From positions 838,501 to 902,500 of the forward strand of contig JAUIRK010001057.1 in assembly GCA_030549495.1 (NCBI GenBank): a stretch of DNA of 64,000 nucleotides, written 5' to 3'. The position numbers and the translations under genes are program-made. Source of the stretch: Nectonema munidae (lineage: Eukaryota > Nematomorpha > Nectonematoida > Nectonematidae). Below the pieces are notes generated by a model, which was given only the letters and a program-made list of their open reading frames with translations, was not told the DNA's origin and did not search any database. Shown one piece after another: positions 26,677 to 38,386 of this stretch; position 1 is the stretch's first letter, and each line of letters begins with the position of its first letter.

Positions 26677-28250
26677 TCAAACAAAAATATATTATTTTTA
26701 AAGAATTTATTAGTTTTTTTTAAATAGAAATATTGGAACCATTCAGCATATAATCAACTCTTATAGGTAAGTTAGAATTTCTAGTTTCATAAGAAATAAC
26801 TCTTTTATATTTGATAAAATTTCCAAAAATGTTGTTTAAATGTCCATGTAAATTTTTAAACAAACATACCCCCACTCTTAGATGAAATAAGTCTTCTAAT
26901 TTTAGAAGATTAATCTCCCTAAAGATAATACTAGTATAATCTCTATATTTAAGATTGAAAACTACTCTTAATGCCCTTTTTTGAATAATTTCTTTGCGTT
27001 TTTTTCGATAGGGATACCAGTTAAAGAAGCTATAATTCAGATATGATAAAAAAAAGATGTTTATAGACTATAAGTCTTATATTTAACGGGAAAATATTTC
27101 GTGTACGATATAGTATACCAATTATTTTGTTCAAATTTAAAACAATTTGTTCAACATGTTGATTAAATTTTAGTTTCTTATCTATAATTAAGCCTAATAT
27201 ATTAAATTTTTCTACTACTTCTTATTTCGGTGTGAATTAAGAAACTCTTATCAATTTTTCGTTTATTAGGATTATCATACATTTGGTTTTAACTTTATTT
27301 ATCAAAAAGTTGTTATTTTCACACCAAATAAAAATAAATTTAGCTCTGAATTTAACTTATTGGAATCGATTTTAATAAGTGTCGTTTTTTATTTTAGATA
27401 GAAGAAAATATGCGCAAATGTCATCAGCAAAGAGGATATAAGAGAAAAGTCCTGTGATATGAAATATATCATTAATGGCAACGTTGAAAATAATTGGTGC
27501 AAGAATGGATCCTTGAGGAACACCCATTTTAACAGGTTGAATGTCTGAGAGTGTATCTTAATTTGACTTTTTGAAATCTATTTTTTAGATACGAAGAGAA
27601 GAAATGTAATGAAATTTTACTCAGATTACAATTGGAAAAATTTTTGATTAGGGAGGAATGGCTTAATCGATCAAAGGTTTTTGAAAGGTCAAATAAGAAA
27701 AGTACGGCATCGTCCTTTTTTTCCAAAATCTCTATCATTTTTCCCACTATATACGAATGATATGCTTCAGTTGAGTAGTTATTTCTAAATCCAAACTGAT
27801 AAATCATTGATGTATTGGATTGAAGTTATATATGCATTAAATTGTTTATAAATAAACTTTTCAAATATTTTTGACAGTGTTGGTATTATGGAAATAGGTC
27901 TATAATTTTCAATTGAAAATTTATCATTTTTTTTATAAATGGGTATAACTTTATGTACTTTTAAAGCGTGAGGAAACATGTTATTTGATAAAGCAAGATT
28001 AATAGAATAGGATAAAGCGACGCTTAAATAGTATTTTATATGTTTCATTGATATTCCATATAATATCTTCGGTATTATTATCTTTGAATTCATCAATAAT
28101 TGCTAGTATTACCGCATACATGCTAAGATTGAGTTCAAAAAACCAGGTGTATTTTTTGAAAGGAAATATATTCTGAACTGGAATTATTTATTGTGAAACA
28201 TTCATTGAACTTATTAGCTGTTTATTGTTAAGAAGCTTTTAAATAAAAAT
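26677..28250 (-). mobile_element. Second decayed LINE, CR1/Jockey-like, minus strand
   Basis: Read on the minus strand, RT blocks occur in order. VIPIYKK and ENYRPISIIPTLSKIFEK lie at 27785-28000. QFGFRNNYSTEA and FLFDLSKTFDRLSH lie at 27640-27800. MGVPQGSILAPIIFNV lies near 27510 and the catalytic ILFADDICAYF near 27440. Thumb-like sequence FNILGLIIDKKLKFNQHV follows near 27190, with a C-terminal tail to about 26740. Frames change several times and stops interrupt it, so it is dead although the FADD box is preserved. Its 3' end meets the 3' end of the plus-strand LINE, so the two elements lie tail to tail. The 5' end is truncated near 28250. Confidence 0.85.
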
Positions 28251-29072
28251 AGGAAAGCTTTAATTACAGTTGTGGTTCTTGGTGTATTTTATCAAGCAAA
28301 ATGTATTATTTCAAAAAAATAGGCAAAATTTTAAGAAATATGACTTTCTCTCTAAAATTTGTAAAAAAGAAATAATTTATGTTGATTTAAATTCTGACCT
28401 GACAGACTATTTGAAATAAAAGAAGAATAACATGGCTAGAAAACCAAGAATTTTATAATTGTTTGTATGAGTACTTTCAGTTTTGTTGTTCTTCATATCA
28501 ACTAGCCTTTCCTTTGTTAAGCGCATTTCTTTCTTATGTGGTAAAAGTCCAGATCTAAAATGTTCTACGAAAAACTAAATCGAGCTTTGCGTTTTTTATC
28601 AAAAAATCCATGTTCAATACTAGGAATTGATAAATCCTTAAATTTAGGATCTTTTTATCTGACAGTAACAGGTTTTCAAGATTTAAACGTAATAATTTAA
28701 AACTAAAATTAGCAATTTTTTAGAATAATAGAGTTTAGTAAGAAATAAATATCTTAAAAATCTTTTGGTCTTCTTGAAAAATACATTTTCAATACTCGTA
28801 AATTATTTTCCTATATTCCTCATAATTGGACAAACAACAAATATGAATCGTATAATACGCTAAAAATAAACCAAAATTTAAAGTCAAAAAAGTTCCAAGT
28901 TTTATTTCAACTTTATACGATCAGGTGTTAAATAAAGAAGCAGTGATTAAATGTGTCATTCAAGATAACGGTAATTTTAAAATTTCTGAAAAATGATTAA
29001 GGGTGAAGAAATTAAATCTAGAGTATGAACAAATTGATGAAAAGGCAAAATAACATTTATTCACTTTCTTAA
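28251..29072. other. Stretch without recognised gene
   Basis: A/T-rich sequence following the 5' truncation of the minus-strand LINE. No motif or splice structure was recognised. Confidence 0.4.
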
Positions 29073-29191
29073 CCCTCTAATGACCAGAATAATCAGATGA
29101 TATCTAGTGTAAAGCATACGATTTATATTAAAAAGCATTTATAAAAGTAGATCATTTTATTTTTATAAAGTCGACTCTGGCCTTTAACAGG
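29073..29191. mobile_element. piggyBac-like MITE, copy A (diverged)
   Basis: Starts CCCTCTAATGACCAG directly after TTAA (29069-29072) and ends GGCCTTTAACAGG. The interior shares AATCAGATGATATCTA, GTAAAGCATACGATTTATATT and TTTATAAAGTCGAC with the copies at 35473-35595 and 46228-46345. The right TTAA has mutated. It is non-coding. Confidence 0.65.
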
Positions 29192-30822
29192 TTGAGGTTA
29201 ACGTCTCAAAAATCCAGATACAAAGCTGATGATGAAGTATAGAACACGTTTAGCTATGAAACCAACCCAAATAAAAGTGTAAAGGTAAAACTATGCAGAT
29301 GCGTTTTTATTTTTGTCAATATATTTTAAAATGTGTGTTCAATATTTCTCAAATTTAGAAGCAAAAATGACAGAAAATTTTTGCAAATCATAATTAGTAT
29401 TCGGAAAGTTGTGATTCATTCAAATTGTATTTGTTTCTATTTGTAAGTTTTAGAATGTGAGAACATTTTTGTAAAGATCTATTTATTTTTGATTAAATAA
29501 TTAATTTTTAATGATTGGTTGAAGCAATTTATCTTTTTCTAGATATCTTTTTAATTAAGTGAATATTTTATCTTAACAAATTTAATCAGGGTTTTAGTTG
29601 TAGAAATACTTGTACTACGTAACTTAAAACAAAACGAGAATTCAATATCGTTATCTAAGAAAAGTATATTATTTACATCACATGTATAGCATATGGTAGG
29701 TAGGTAGGAAGAAATATCTAAGCACTATCGGATTCCATATGCTTGCGAAATGCTTGAAAAGGTATAAAGTTGAAGTTTGAGAAAATTGTAATGATTTGGC
29801 TTGCGAATTTTTGAGTGAAAGACTTTGGAGACATTCATTAGTTGTCTTGTCTAAGGTATTGGGTGTTAGATCTAGGTAGAGGGGTATAGGTTTCTAGGGG
29901 GAAGGAGGTAACCGTAATATAAGGAGTATTTGAAGGTACTTTTTTAGCTAGCTTATCTAGATAAGTGTTTTCTAGAATGTTTGAGGGAGCTGGGCACCAG
30001 TAGAAGTGTTTTCAAAGTAATTTGATAAAATTGTATATACAAAGACCATTATAATAATAATATGCATTAAATAAAGTTTTCCCTCTTTCTTATTTTTAAT
30101 TTTATATGGGTGAGCATAACTTCATATACTTAACTCAAAAGAGTTGTTTATAAATAGCTTGTACAGATTTATTTTTCTATAACTATAGAACATATATTGA
30201 TGTGCATTTTTCGAATTATAGTTTAAACCCTTTTTCTAGATTTTGAAAATTTCCAACTCAAAAAAATAAAACTAAAAAATAAGATTTTTAATTAGTTAAA
30301 AAATTTATAAAATAAAACTCATACACAAAATTTGAATTCCCGAAAAATAACGAAGTAAAAATTTTAAATAAAAAACTGGATTAAACTTGTCTGCTCATGC
30401 TTTTTAAAGTAAATAAAATATATACTATTATTATTTGTAAAACTGATCTCAAAATAAATTATTTTCAGCTATTCGGCACATCTAATCTTAACTCTGCACA
30501 TTTTAGTCATACCCATAGCGCACACCTTTCTTAAAATGATGTTTCCATTTTTTTTGCAGTTAATTTCAAATAGTTATTTTTGTAAATAGAAATATATTAG
30601 AAATTCAATGTAATTACAATTACCTTTTAAACTACATTAACAATAACCACAGAGTTATCATGAGCCCCTCTACCCCTAAAATAAATTTATAAATAAAGCG
30701 TTTGCTATGTCTTAATATGAGACGTTAAAGGTTTAAATTTAAAATTGCCGGTTTAAAAATTTTAGCATCCGGATGGTTGCGGGCATTTTTATTAATGCAT
30801 AATATAATATGATTGGTTTTAG
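29192..30822. other. Stretch without recognised gene
   Basis: A/T-rich with a G-richer patch at 29690-29995. No coding frame, RNA gene or repeat family could be supported. Confidence 0.4.
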
Positions 30823-30975
30823 GATATCAAAGCACTTTAATCCGTAAGACTTTTTGCTGGGATTATGCTAATCATAGTTTGTGATTTTGATTTAAGAGCC
30901 CGGAGGATTGGGGATCGAACCGCTGGCCTTTAACTCTTAAGTTGTGAGGTACACTCTTACAGCCATTTAGGCTCA
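30823..30975 (-). repeat. tRNA-derived SINE, copy 2
   Basis: Minus-strand copy of the family seen at 1961-2105. It has a tRNA-like head with B-box GGTTCGATCC (30912-30921 on the complement), then a CTCTTAAA segment and a tail ending CTTTGATATC. Both copies are diverged, so they are old. Confidence 0.6.
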
Positions 30976-31569
30976 ATATAATAGGAATATAAACATTTGG
31001 ATATTTTTAAAACCTGAAAAATAAATAATAAACAACATCTAATATTTAAAAAAGATAGACTTTGAAATTGTATATATTATAGATATCACTAATGTGTATT
31101 TTAATGATAAAATATGCCATTATGTAATTTAATCAATATTGCATCAGATGTAGACCCAGCCATTATTTGAAAATTTAAAGGCTTTGTTTCTAAAATTAAT
31201 TTTTTTGCTCCTCCATCTTTCATATATATATATATATACCATTATCTACTGACAATATTTGGTTACTACTAATATTGAACATGCAAGAATCATTTAACAT
31301 ATACATGTAATTAATTTTGCAAAATTAAATTTAGTGAATGATAGATTTTCTTTTCTATTCTGTGGAGATGTTTGCCAAAAAGCCTTGAAAGAATAGTTAA
31401 TTTGTGGGAACCATTTATTAACTTTCTTATGTTCAATTTCACTAAAACTCCAAGAGACAAGCTGGTACAGCTAAGGAAATTTTGAAGTTTAAATAGAAAA
31501 TATTCTACCTAAGTGATATTTTAAAACCGTGAATCTGTTTAAAACAGAGTTACACGTTTAAAAATTAGA

Positions 31570-31960
31570 TTTAGTCACTTGTGCTCAGAAGATGAAAGAG
31601 GAAATTAAAATTTTACAAAAACTTTTTGAGAATAATAAATTGTTATCATTTCAAAATTTCAGCGCCACTGCAACTACATCAGAATGCATTGCTCATCTTC
31701 AAGGTCTTCATTAATATTATGTAGATTTTGAGAGAAGATACAATTTTTCAAAATGTTGATGCAAGCATAATATGTTTCCTTACTACATGGTTAATAGAAT
31801 CTGGATTTTCAGGTGTTGTAGATGTTTTCAGTAAAAAAATAAAAAAATTCGATTGTAACAAAAGATCACACTATGGCCGAATGACTTTATAAAATTTGCT
31901 ATGGTACCTTCTATCAGAAACACCATAATCAACGTAAGCATTATCTGAATGGACTAAAAA
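31570..31960 (+). pseudogene. Relic of a hAT/ZBED-type transposase C-terminus
   Basis: Broken frames on the plus strand read ECIAHLQGLH, YYVDFERRY, then WLIESGFSGVVDVFSKK and KRSHYGRMTL. The order and spacing match the C-terminal dimerisation part of ZBED5/GTF2IRD2-like hAT transposases, where HLQ.L..YF..RF and WVE.GFS.VN..LSK+RNRL occur. The copy is interrupted by stops and frame changes. No terminal repeats were found. Confidence 0.5.
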
Positions 31961-32730
31961 TGAGTTATTTCATTATAATTGATTTGAATATATTCTCCTA
32001 TTTTCTCAAATAAATTTTAAGTGTATATAGATTATTTTATCTTTTCATTGAGTATTTTAATACGAAAATTGAACTGCTATAACGTAAAACTAGGAGTTGT
32101 CCTTCGGAATTTTTTGAAGAATAAATACCCTTTGGTCTAAAAAAGTTTCCAGGTGACTGCCTTTTGAACTTAAATCATGCTACTTTTATTTTTGTTCTTT
32201 TTTAATACATATTAATAATTGTTCATGTTTTTTATTTTAAAGCCTAATAAAAACATACTCTTATAACATTTAACAGATATAATAGTCTTTTTAGTTTATT
32301 TGTCGCATGACGTATACCTTTTTTACTAATAGTAAACGTATCTTTTTATCTCGAGTTTTGAATTTTTTGGTTGAAAGAAATTTTTTTCGAAAATTAAGTA
32401 AGTAAGAAAATATTTGAGGTGCTCATGTATTACCAAGATAAAAAATCAAGCCAGTAAAAAACTAAGTTAAAATTGATTAAAAAAGAATTTATTAATTTTT
32501 AATTTCTTTATTTATGCAAGTTTTTCCAAGTTATAAATTTTCTTTTGTGAATATAATGATTTACTTTTATTGGTTATAAAGATTATCCTAGATTACCAAA
32601 CCTCTTTATTTGCTTTTTTCTATCTTTCTATTTGATACTAATTTATTTAATATGACTTTTTTAAAAGTCAGCTTGTTTATTTCTTAAGCTTAATCTAAAG
32701 TAGATTAAGAGTTGGTTATTTTTGGCATAA

Positions 32731-34529
32731 ATGATAAATGAATCGAGTTCAAATAGATGTAATGATAGTGAAATTGATGTAACGTATGAAGAAAATATCA
32801 ACAAAAATCTTCAGAAAACTTCAAACAATGTAATATCTCAATTACCGAAAATTGAGGAAGATTTTCATTGTAATGAAGGTTTGTCTAGTCCAATACATTC
32901 TTTTTGTGACGTGAAAGAAAGTTCAACTCTATTAAATATATCTTCCAATATGTATCAAGATATATCCTATTCCGAAAATATTAATTGTGATAATTCTAAA
33001 GAATTTCAAAAAAATATTTTTGATTCAAAAACTCCAAGTAAAGAAACCAAAATAAATATTTATAAATTTAATAATGAGCCGGATAAAACTACTTTTTTAA
33101 AAGGAATCTTTAATAAACAAAGTGGTATAAAAAGCTCAGAATCCTGTAAGAATACTGTAAAACATAAAGAAGATAGTCAGGATGATGTCAGTATCGAAAG
33201 TAGCGTTGAAGATCTCAAACTGAAATTAAAATCAATTATTCCAACGGTATTCTTGTCTTCGTCTCAGTCTAAATATAATTCTAGAGGAGATTACAAGAAA
33301 AATAGTACTGGAGCGAACGTTTTTTCTACTATTCCATCTAGTAAGTCAAATTCTCGGTTTTCTTTAAATCATGCCATATCACCAAGTCCTGCTGCTTCAG
33401 TTCATTTTTATATTGGGACTAACCCAAATAATTCTTTAAACAGCGTTGTCACGAATGATGCTACCAACGTGTATTCTTCAATATATTTCAATCCTCTTTT
33501 AATGATGTATTACGGTTATAATCGTCGAACCTCTTCTGTTGCTACTTCTGAATCTGGAGCATTTATTTGTCGCATTTGCCAAATGTCTGGCGCTGAAGAT
33601 CACTTCATTTCTCCTTGCCGCTGTAATGGAACTGTTCGTTTTGTTCATAAAGCCTGCTTAACAGTAAGTTTTTTAAAAATACAGTTTATAAGCTTTTAAT
33701 TTTCAAAATTTTTTTACTCCCAATATATTTGGACTTCTAGACATACTCACCAATTAGAGGACCATGGCCATGATCTTTTGTCTCCTTTTTTCTCTTAATT
33801 TTTTATCCATATTATGTTATTCTTATTTTAAATTTTAACTGGCATCTTTCTTTTTTCTCAATACATGACCATTCAAATGTAGTTAGTATCTTTCAGCAAT
33901 ACTTTCATATAATACTTTTCGTTGTTTTTGTACTATTTTTTCCATTTATATTTTAACTTTTAAGGTTATGCCCATCATCATAATTGTAAACATATACATG
34001 GCAAAAACCGGGGGTCTTTTCGTTTAGACGGCCACATCAAGTAATCACCATTTCGTCTGCCTTTTATAGTTAATTATATTTATTTATTAAGTTATTAATT
34101 AATTATAGTTAGTAATATTATAGCAACCAGAACATAACTATAAAAGGCAGATAAAATGGTGATTACTTGATGTGGCCGTCTAAACGAAAAGATCCAAAAT
34201 CGGTGAAAAGGTGGGCTCAAAGGCTAAAACAAGAGCCAAATAATGACCCTTTGAAGCTAATAAATTTTTTAAAATGGTAATTACATTATTTTCTATTTTT
34301 GCTGATTTATAATAATTATTATATCATAGGCCTGAATTAAGGCGTTCATTATTCACTGAAAATAAAATAATACAGATTTAATAAAAGATAAAGATTTATT
34401 ACAAAGTCAAAAGTGATGCATTCAAAATATGATGAGAGTAGATAACTAATAATAACCTTCACTTTTTTTACATTTCTTTTCCTTCCCAGAAAATGCCTAT
34501 TATGTGAAACTTTTAGCTTTAGAGAACAG
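32731..34529 (+). CDS. RING-CH (MARCH-type) E3 ubiquitin ligase, 5' part
   Basis: MARCH enzymes are membrane-anchored E3 ligases that ubiquitinate membrane proteins. Exon 32731-33663 encodes 311 residues: a long Ser/Asn/Lys-rich, probably disordered N-terminus, then the first part of a RING-CH domain. The ligands are C280, C283, C296, C298, H306 and C309 (CRIC, PCRC, FVHKAC). The spacing C-x2-C-x12-C-x-C-x7-H-x2-C, with His following the CxC pair, is the C4HC3 pattern. The donor is ACA/GTAAGT. The last Cys pair is on a 40-base exon, 34490-34529, reading KCLLCETFSFREQ between TTCCCAG and a GT donor. A small exon carrying the usual Trp (CLxxW) must lie between them and was not found. The expected two membrane segments downstream were not located. 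An inverted-repeat element lies in the intron. The subfamily is not resolved. Confidence 0.75.
34013..34194. repeat. Long imperfect inverted repeat (about 60-bp arms)
   Basis: Arms 34013-34072 and 34135-34194 are near-perfect reverse complements, sharing TCTTTTCGTTTAGACGGCC and ACATCAAGTAATCACCAT with only a few mismatches. They enclose a loop of about 62 A/T-rich bases. It could be a foldback MITE or an inverted duplication. Immediately to the right, a plus-strand frame entering from the arm stays open (WPSKRKDPKSVKRWAQRL...) for about 35 codons. The arm may therefore be a duplicated piece of a coding element. It lies inside the MARCH gene intron. Confidence 0.75.
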
Positions 34530-35468
34530 GTTTGTTACTCAGCAAGGAGTAAAACAAAAATGTTTAACTTTGATGCCAGGATTGAGCATAGGGTATTTCT
34601 CATACCTATAACTAGACTTATTCGTAATAGAAATGAAAAGCTTTTAAGTAGAATTATCATTTATCGTAAATTAATTAGTTTTAAGTTAACGCTTTATGAT
34701 CACTGTACGATAATAAATAATACTTCAAAACGGTCATCTGACACTCAAAAAACGGTTAAGTTTGTATCTCATAGTGACAGACTTTAGTTAGAGACTTAAA
34801 AATTGTTGAACTACGGCCTTTATCGGTAAAGTGCAGCAGGTTGATGCACATATACATCATTCCTTACCTTTTCATCTCTGGTTTTAACTTTTTTTCTCTA
34901 GATTGGAAAAGTTTGAGATACTTGATACATTTTAAGATAAGAGCTTATCCCTATTCTCACCCTTAGCAGTTAACAGCATTTAACGTTATGGTGTTTTAAG
35001 ACATAACATATAAATAATACTTTGAGATTGACAAATAAGAAAATTTGGTATTTTAAATTAATAAAATCACTTATAATACTTTCTATAATGATTGAATATA
35101 GTTGAATTCGTTGCATTATAATCTTTCAATAAATAAAACAGTTTTGTTAGAAATTATATAATCTTTTCTTTGTAGGATCGTTTTTCTTTCAAAGGTATAA
35201 TTTTTCCTTTTCGCAAATTATTTATCATCGTCTTCTGAAAAATTACACATTATTAATCTAATTAGCATTTTATGATATCTTTTATTACTCTTTAGAGTTT
35301 AGATAATGAATTCAACAAAGACTCGGATAACCCTCTTTATAAATAAAATAAACTTGAAAACGCTTGGAATTAATAGTAACAGAAACGTTGTAATTTTCAG
35401 TTCATTTTTTTTATTTTCATTTTTTGCATAATAAAAATTCAATAACATTTGAGTCTTGTAAAAATCTT
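34530..35468. other. Stretch downstream of the second MARCH exon
   Basis: No exon is certain. A candidate 19-base micro-exon (GATCGTTTTTCTTTCAAAG) at about 35176-35194 lies between TTTGTAG and GTATAA, but it is too short to support. The 75-codon frame at 34560-34787 simply continues the previous frame past the donor and has no recognised domain. Confidence 0.3.
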
Positions 35469-35472
35469 TTAA

Positions 35473-35595
35473 CCGGTTATCGACCACAATCGACAACTTT
35501 ACAAAAATGTGAATCGTTTGCGTTTAGTAATGCTTTTTAATACAAATCTTCTGTTTTATACTAGATAGCGTCTGATTATTCTGGTCGTTAATGGG
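35473..35595. mobile_element. piggyBac-like MITE, copy B
   Basis: 123 bp bounded by TTAA on both sides (35469-35472 and 35596-35599). The ends read CCGGTTATCGACC and, from the right, CCCATTAACGACCAG. TTAA duplication and CCC...GGG termini are the piggyBac hallmark. The interior matches the copies at 29073 and 46228 in reverse orientation. Confidence 0.75.
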
Positions 35596-35677
35596 TTAAA
35601 AGTCCTTGTAAAAATATTGTCATTACATAATTATGCTGTTATCAATAATTTCTCAAAATTATTTCCAAAATTTCATA

Positions 35678-35807
35678 CCCATTTACGACCAATGTTCCTA
35701 TTTTGGAACATAAGTAATTTCATCTTCGTCTGCTTTTTTCAATGACTTTGAATATAAATCGTCTGCGTTTTTTTAGATATCGTCTGCTTTGCTTCGTCTT
35801 AAATGGG
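35678..35807 (-). mobile_element. piggyBac-like MITE, copy C
   Basis: 130 bp with inverted ends CCCATTTACGACCAA and CCCATTTAAGACGAA. TTAA remains on the right (35808-35811), while the left has CATA. Its reverse complement differs from copy D (36302-36431) at only two positions by my reading. The two therefore form a widely spaced inverted pair. Confidence 0.8.
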
Positions 35808-35811
35808 TTAA

Positions 35812-36301
35812 TCACTGTCTCCTGATATCGTAATTAGGCCGATAATGTTTTGTTGCTGTCAGTGGCTGCTCTAGAAAAGGTGGGGGATCAAAGTAACGCT
35901 TTAACCGTTACAATTTTTTTTTCAAGTCCCCACATCCCCTCTTAGACTCTCACAGCAAGAGTGTCAAAAAAATTGAGTTTTTAATTTTCGATCAGCTTCC
36001 TTCTAAATCCAAGTTTAATCAATTTTTTAAATTATGTATACAAATAATAAACTTATATATTCCGTTTTAAAATTATTTATAGCTTCTAAAAATTCATTAC
36101 GTAATTTAATTTAAGCCCTCTCCCTTGAATTTGTTTATAAAGCATTGCACTAAAGTTTATTTCTTTGCCTATTTTTTATAAAGCGTAAATAAAGCTTTTG
36201 GCAGATCGAGTTTTTTCATTCCTACAATCTTTCCTATAATTTGCTTTCATAAATCATTTGTTCTTTTTGGTCTGAAAGATGTTCATCGTACAGAAATTTA
36301 A
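35812..36301. other. Spacer between two inverted MITE copies
   Basis: About 490 bases with no gene. A G-rich patch at 35870-35890 and a C-rich patch at 35928-35945 may be remnants of another small element. Confidence 0.35.
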
Positions 36302-36431
36302 CCCATTTAAGACCAAGCAAAGCAGACGATATCTAAAAAAACGCAGACGATTTATATTCAAAGTCATTGAAAAAAGCAGACGAAGATGAAATTACTTATC
36401 TTCCAAAATAGGAACATTGGTCGTAAATGGG
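36302..36431 (+). mobile_element. piggyBac-like MITE, copy D
   Basis: 130 bp bounded by TTAA at 36298-36301 and 36432-36435. Ends are CCCATTTAAGACCAAG and, from the right, CCCATTTACGACCAAT. The interior has three GCAGACGA motifs in the same orientation at 36322-36329, 36343-36350 and 36376-36383. No coding capacity. Near-identity with copy C suggests recent activity or a recent inverted duplication. Confidence 0.85.
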
Positions 36432-36435
36432 TTAA

Positions 36436-38136
36436 TTCGATTAATCCTGCAATTATTTTAAAAGAATTTAAGTTCTTGATGATACATCATGCCCGGTAAT
36501 TTTTGCCTTCATAGTTACTTAGTGGAGCAATTTATTAGTCGTTTTTGATTTCAAGACAATGAAATTTCCAACAGAAACTAACATTTGTCTTTCCAAAATG
36601 TGTTCAGAATTTTACTTTTGACTTAGAATTCGTCTTTTCCTTTTAATTTCGCTTCCGTGGTAATATAGACGTGGAATGAACATACTACCACTAAACCTCA
36701 CGCTTGGTACTATTATCGAAAATATAATATCTTCCACTCTTTAATTGTGAATTTTTATTTTTGTGCCTATCCACGTATGTGAACACTTGGTCAAGTCTAA
36801 CCTTAATTCAATTCTTCTTTCTTCTAAAAAAGGAGATTGAACATCCACCTCAGTAAAATATACTTGTGATGTGTATGCAGATGCGTCAATAAGGGGAGGA
36901 TCTATTTTATCCCGTGGAACACCCTGTGTAAATATATAGGCTTTCTATTAGCCGAGCCAGTATTTCCCTGCGTGTCTGGCGACGAGCTTGTGTGTAGGTA
37001 TATTTAATTCCCGGATATTAAAATTTCACTAGACCTTTTTCAAAAAATACGGTATTAAAATTTTTTTGTGTTTAACAGATCCTTTGAATATAATAATAAT
37101 AATATGATTTAAGGCTCAATTCAAGAGATGGAATTGAAGAAGCGATTCTGAGATTTCTCCCACCTCTATATACTCTTAGTTGTAGACCTGTATGCAGTAT
37201 ATACTTACTGCATTCGACTTTAAATTATAATTAGATTCAAATATATTTTTAAGTAAAACAAAATAAGCGTACAAATTATAATTTATTGGTAGTCTATCTA
37301 TCTTCATATCTGCATGCGTAGAAATTTCTATAAAATGCTTTTGTTTTTTACGTCATGAGGACTCATCTCCTTTTAAGAGACTTCCTCTTGATCACCCAAC
37401 CTATTTGTCTAAATTTTAAATCCTTTTGAAGATTGTGTTGTTTCAATGATTCGATTTTTGTCTGCTCTCTTATTTTTTCAAGGTTACAAAAATGTTTGCT
37501 ATTATCATCTTTCAATGGAGAAAGGATCACCATGAGGAAAAAATTATGTAATGATGTGTGGCAGTAACATAAGTAGCCTTGAATTTTTTCTTTATTCATT
37601 TCCTCAACTATTTATTCATATTTATATTGATGGAGGAATGTGTGTAATTGGGTTAAAGTTTCTTCTAGCGTTAATGAATTTATTCACACACGAATATGTA
37701 GTAGTAATATTTACTAACAAATATCACAAGCTCTTCACGGATTATAATTCATCTTAATTCCGGGTAAAGTTAGTACTGAATAATGCTATGAGTTCTACAT
37801 AATATATGCACTACGCATGCATGATTCAATTCCAATAAATGCCATCAAAATACGATTTGAGTGAGAATCAATAAAGCTAAGAGCGAAACTTCATTTTCCT
37901 AATCTCATCTTCGCAACATTTTTCAGGTTGCTATGAGGGTGGGAGAATTTACAATTGAATTTAGTTGCTTGAAAAATGTGCATTTGTAGAGTCAATTAGT
38001 AAGCTTGATATGTAGTTAGTATAATTACTTATAAAAGTAATTAAATTTTATTTCTTTTAAAGTTAAGTGTTTTAATAATGCTAGTTAAGTAAGTAATTAA
38101 CTAATTAAAATTTTAATTATCATTTATTCAACTAAC
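36436..38136. other. Stretch with one possible terminal exon (minus strand)
   Basis: At about 37363-37530 the minus strand is open and coding-like, reading HFCNLEKIREQTKIESLKQ and ending WVIKRKSLKRR before a stop. The upstream boundary is uncertain and no family is recognised. The rest is A/T-rich with nothing assignable. Confidence 0.25.
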
Positions 38137-38386
38137 CAGTGGCGTACCAAGAGGGGGATTTAATTCGGGCGCCGAATTTACATGTATCATTAAAAATTTA
38201 ATCAACATATTTTAGACTTAAATCGCAATGTGATTTGCTACACCTTTTGTTCACATTTTTTACACCGATAAGTATATACATACTTGTATTATTAAGTTTT
38301 GGACTTTCTGAATTGTTATTTGGAATTTTAAGGAGCCGCAAAATTAGCATCTAACCCGGGCGACATTAAAGATAGCTACATCGCTG
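38137..38386. mobile_element. Non-autonomous hAT-type MITE (250 bp)
   Basis: The left end is CAGTGGCGTACC. Reading inward from the right end gives CAGCGATGTAGC, an imperfect inverted repeat. Flanks are CAACTAAC (38129-38136) and CAACTAAT (38387-38394), a 7 of 8 match to an 8-bp target duplication. It has no coding content. Confidence 0.7.

Noticed and set aside
34195-34283. THAP or other DNA-binding domain next to the inverted repeat
   Set aside because: The Lys/Arg/Trp-rich peptide lacks the C2CH ligands needed for a THAP call.
34490-34787. Reading the 75-codon ORF at 34560 as a gene
   Set aside because: It begins after the donor of the 40-base MARCH exon and continues that frame into intron sequence without domain support.
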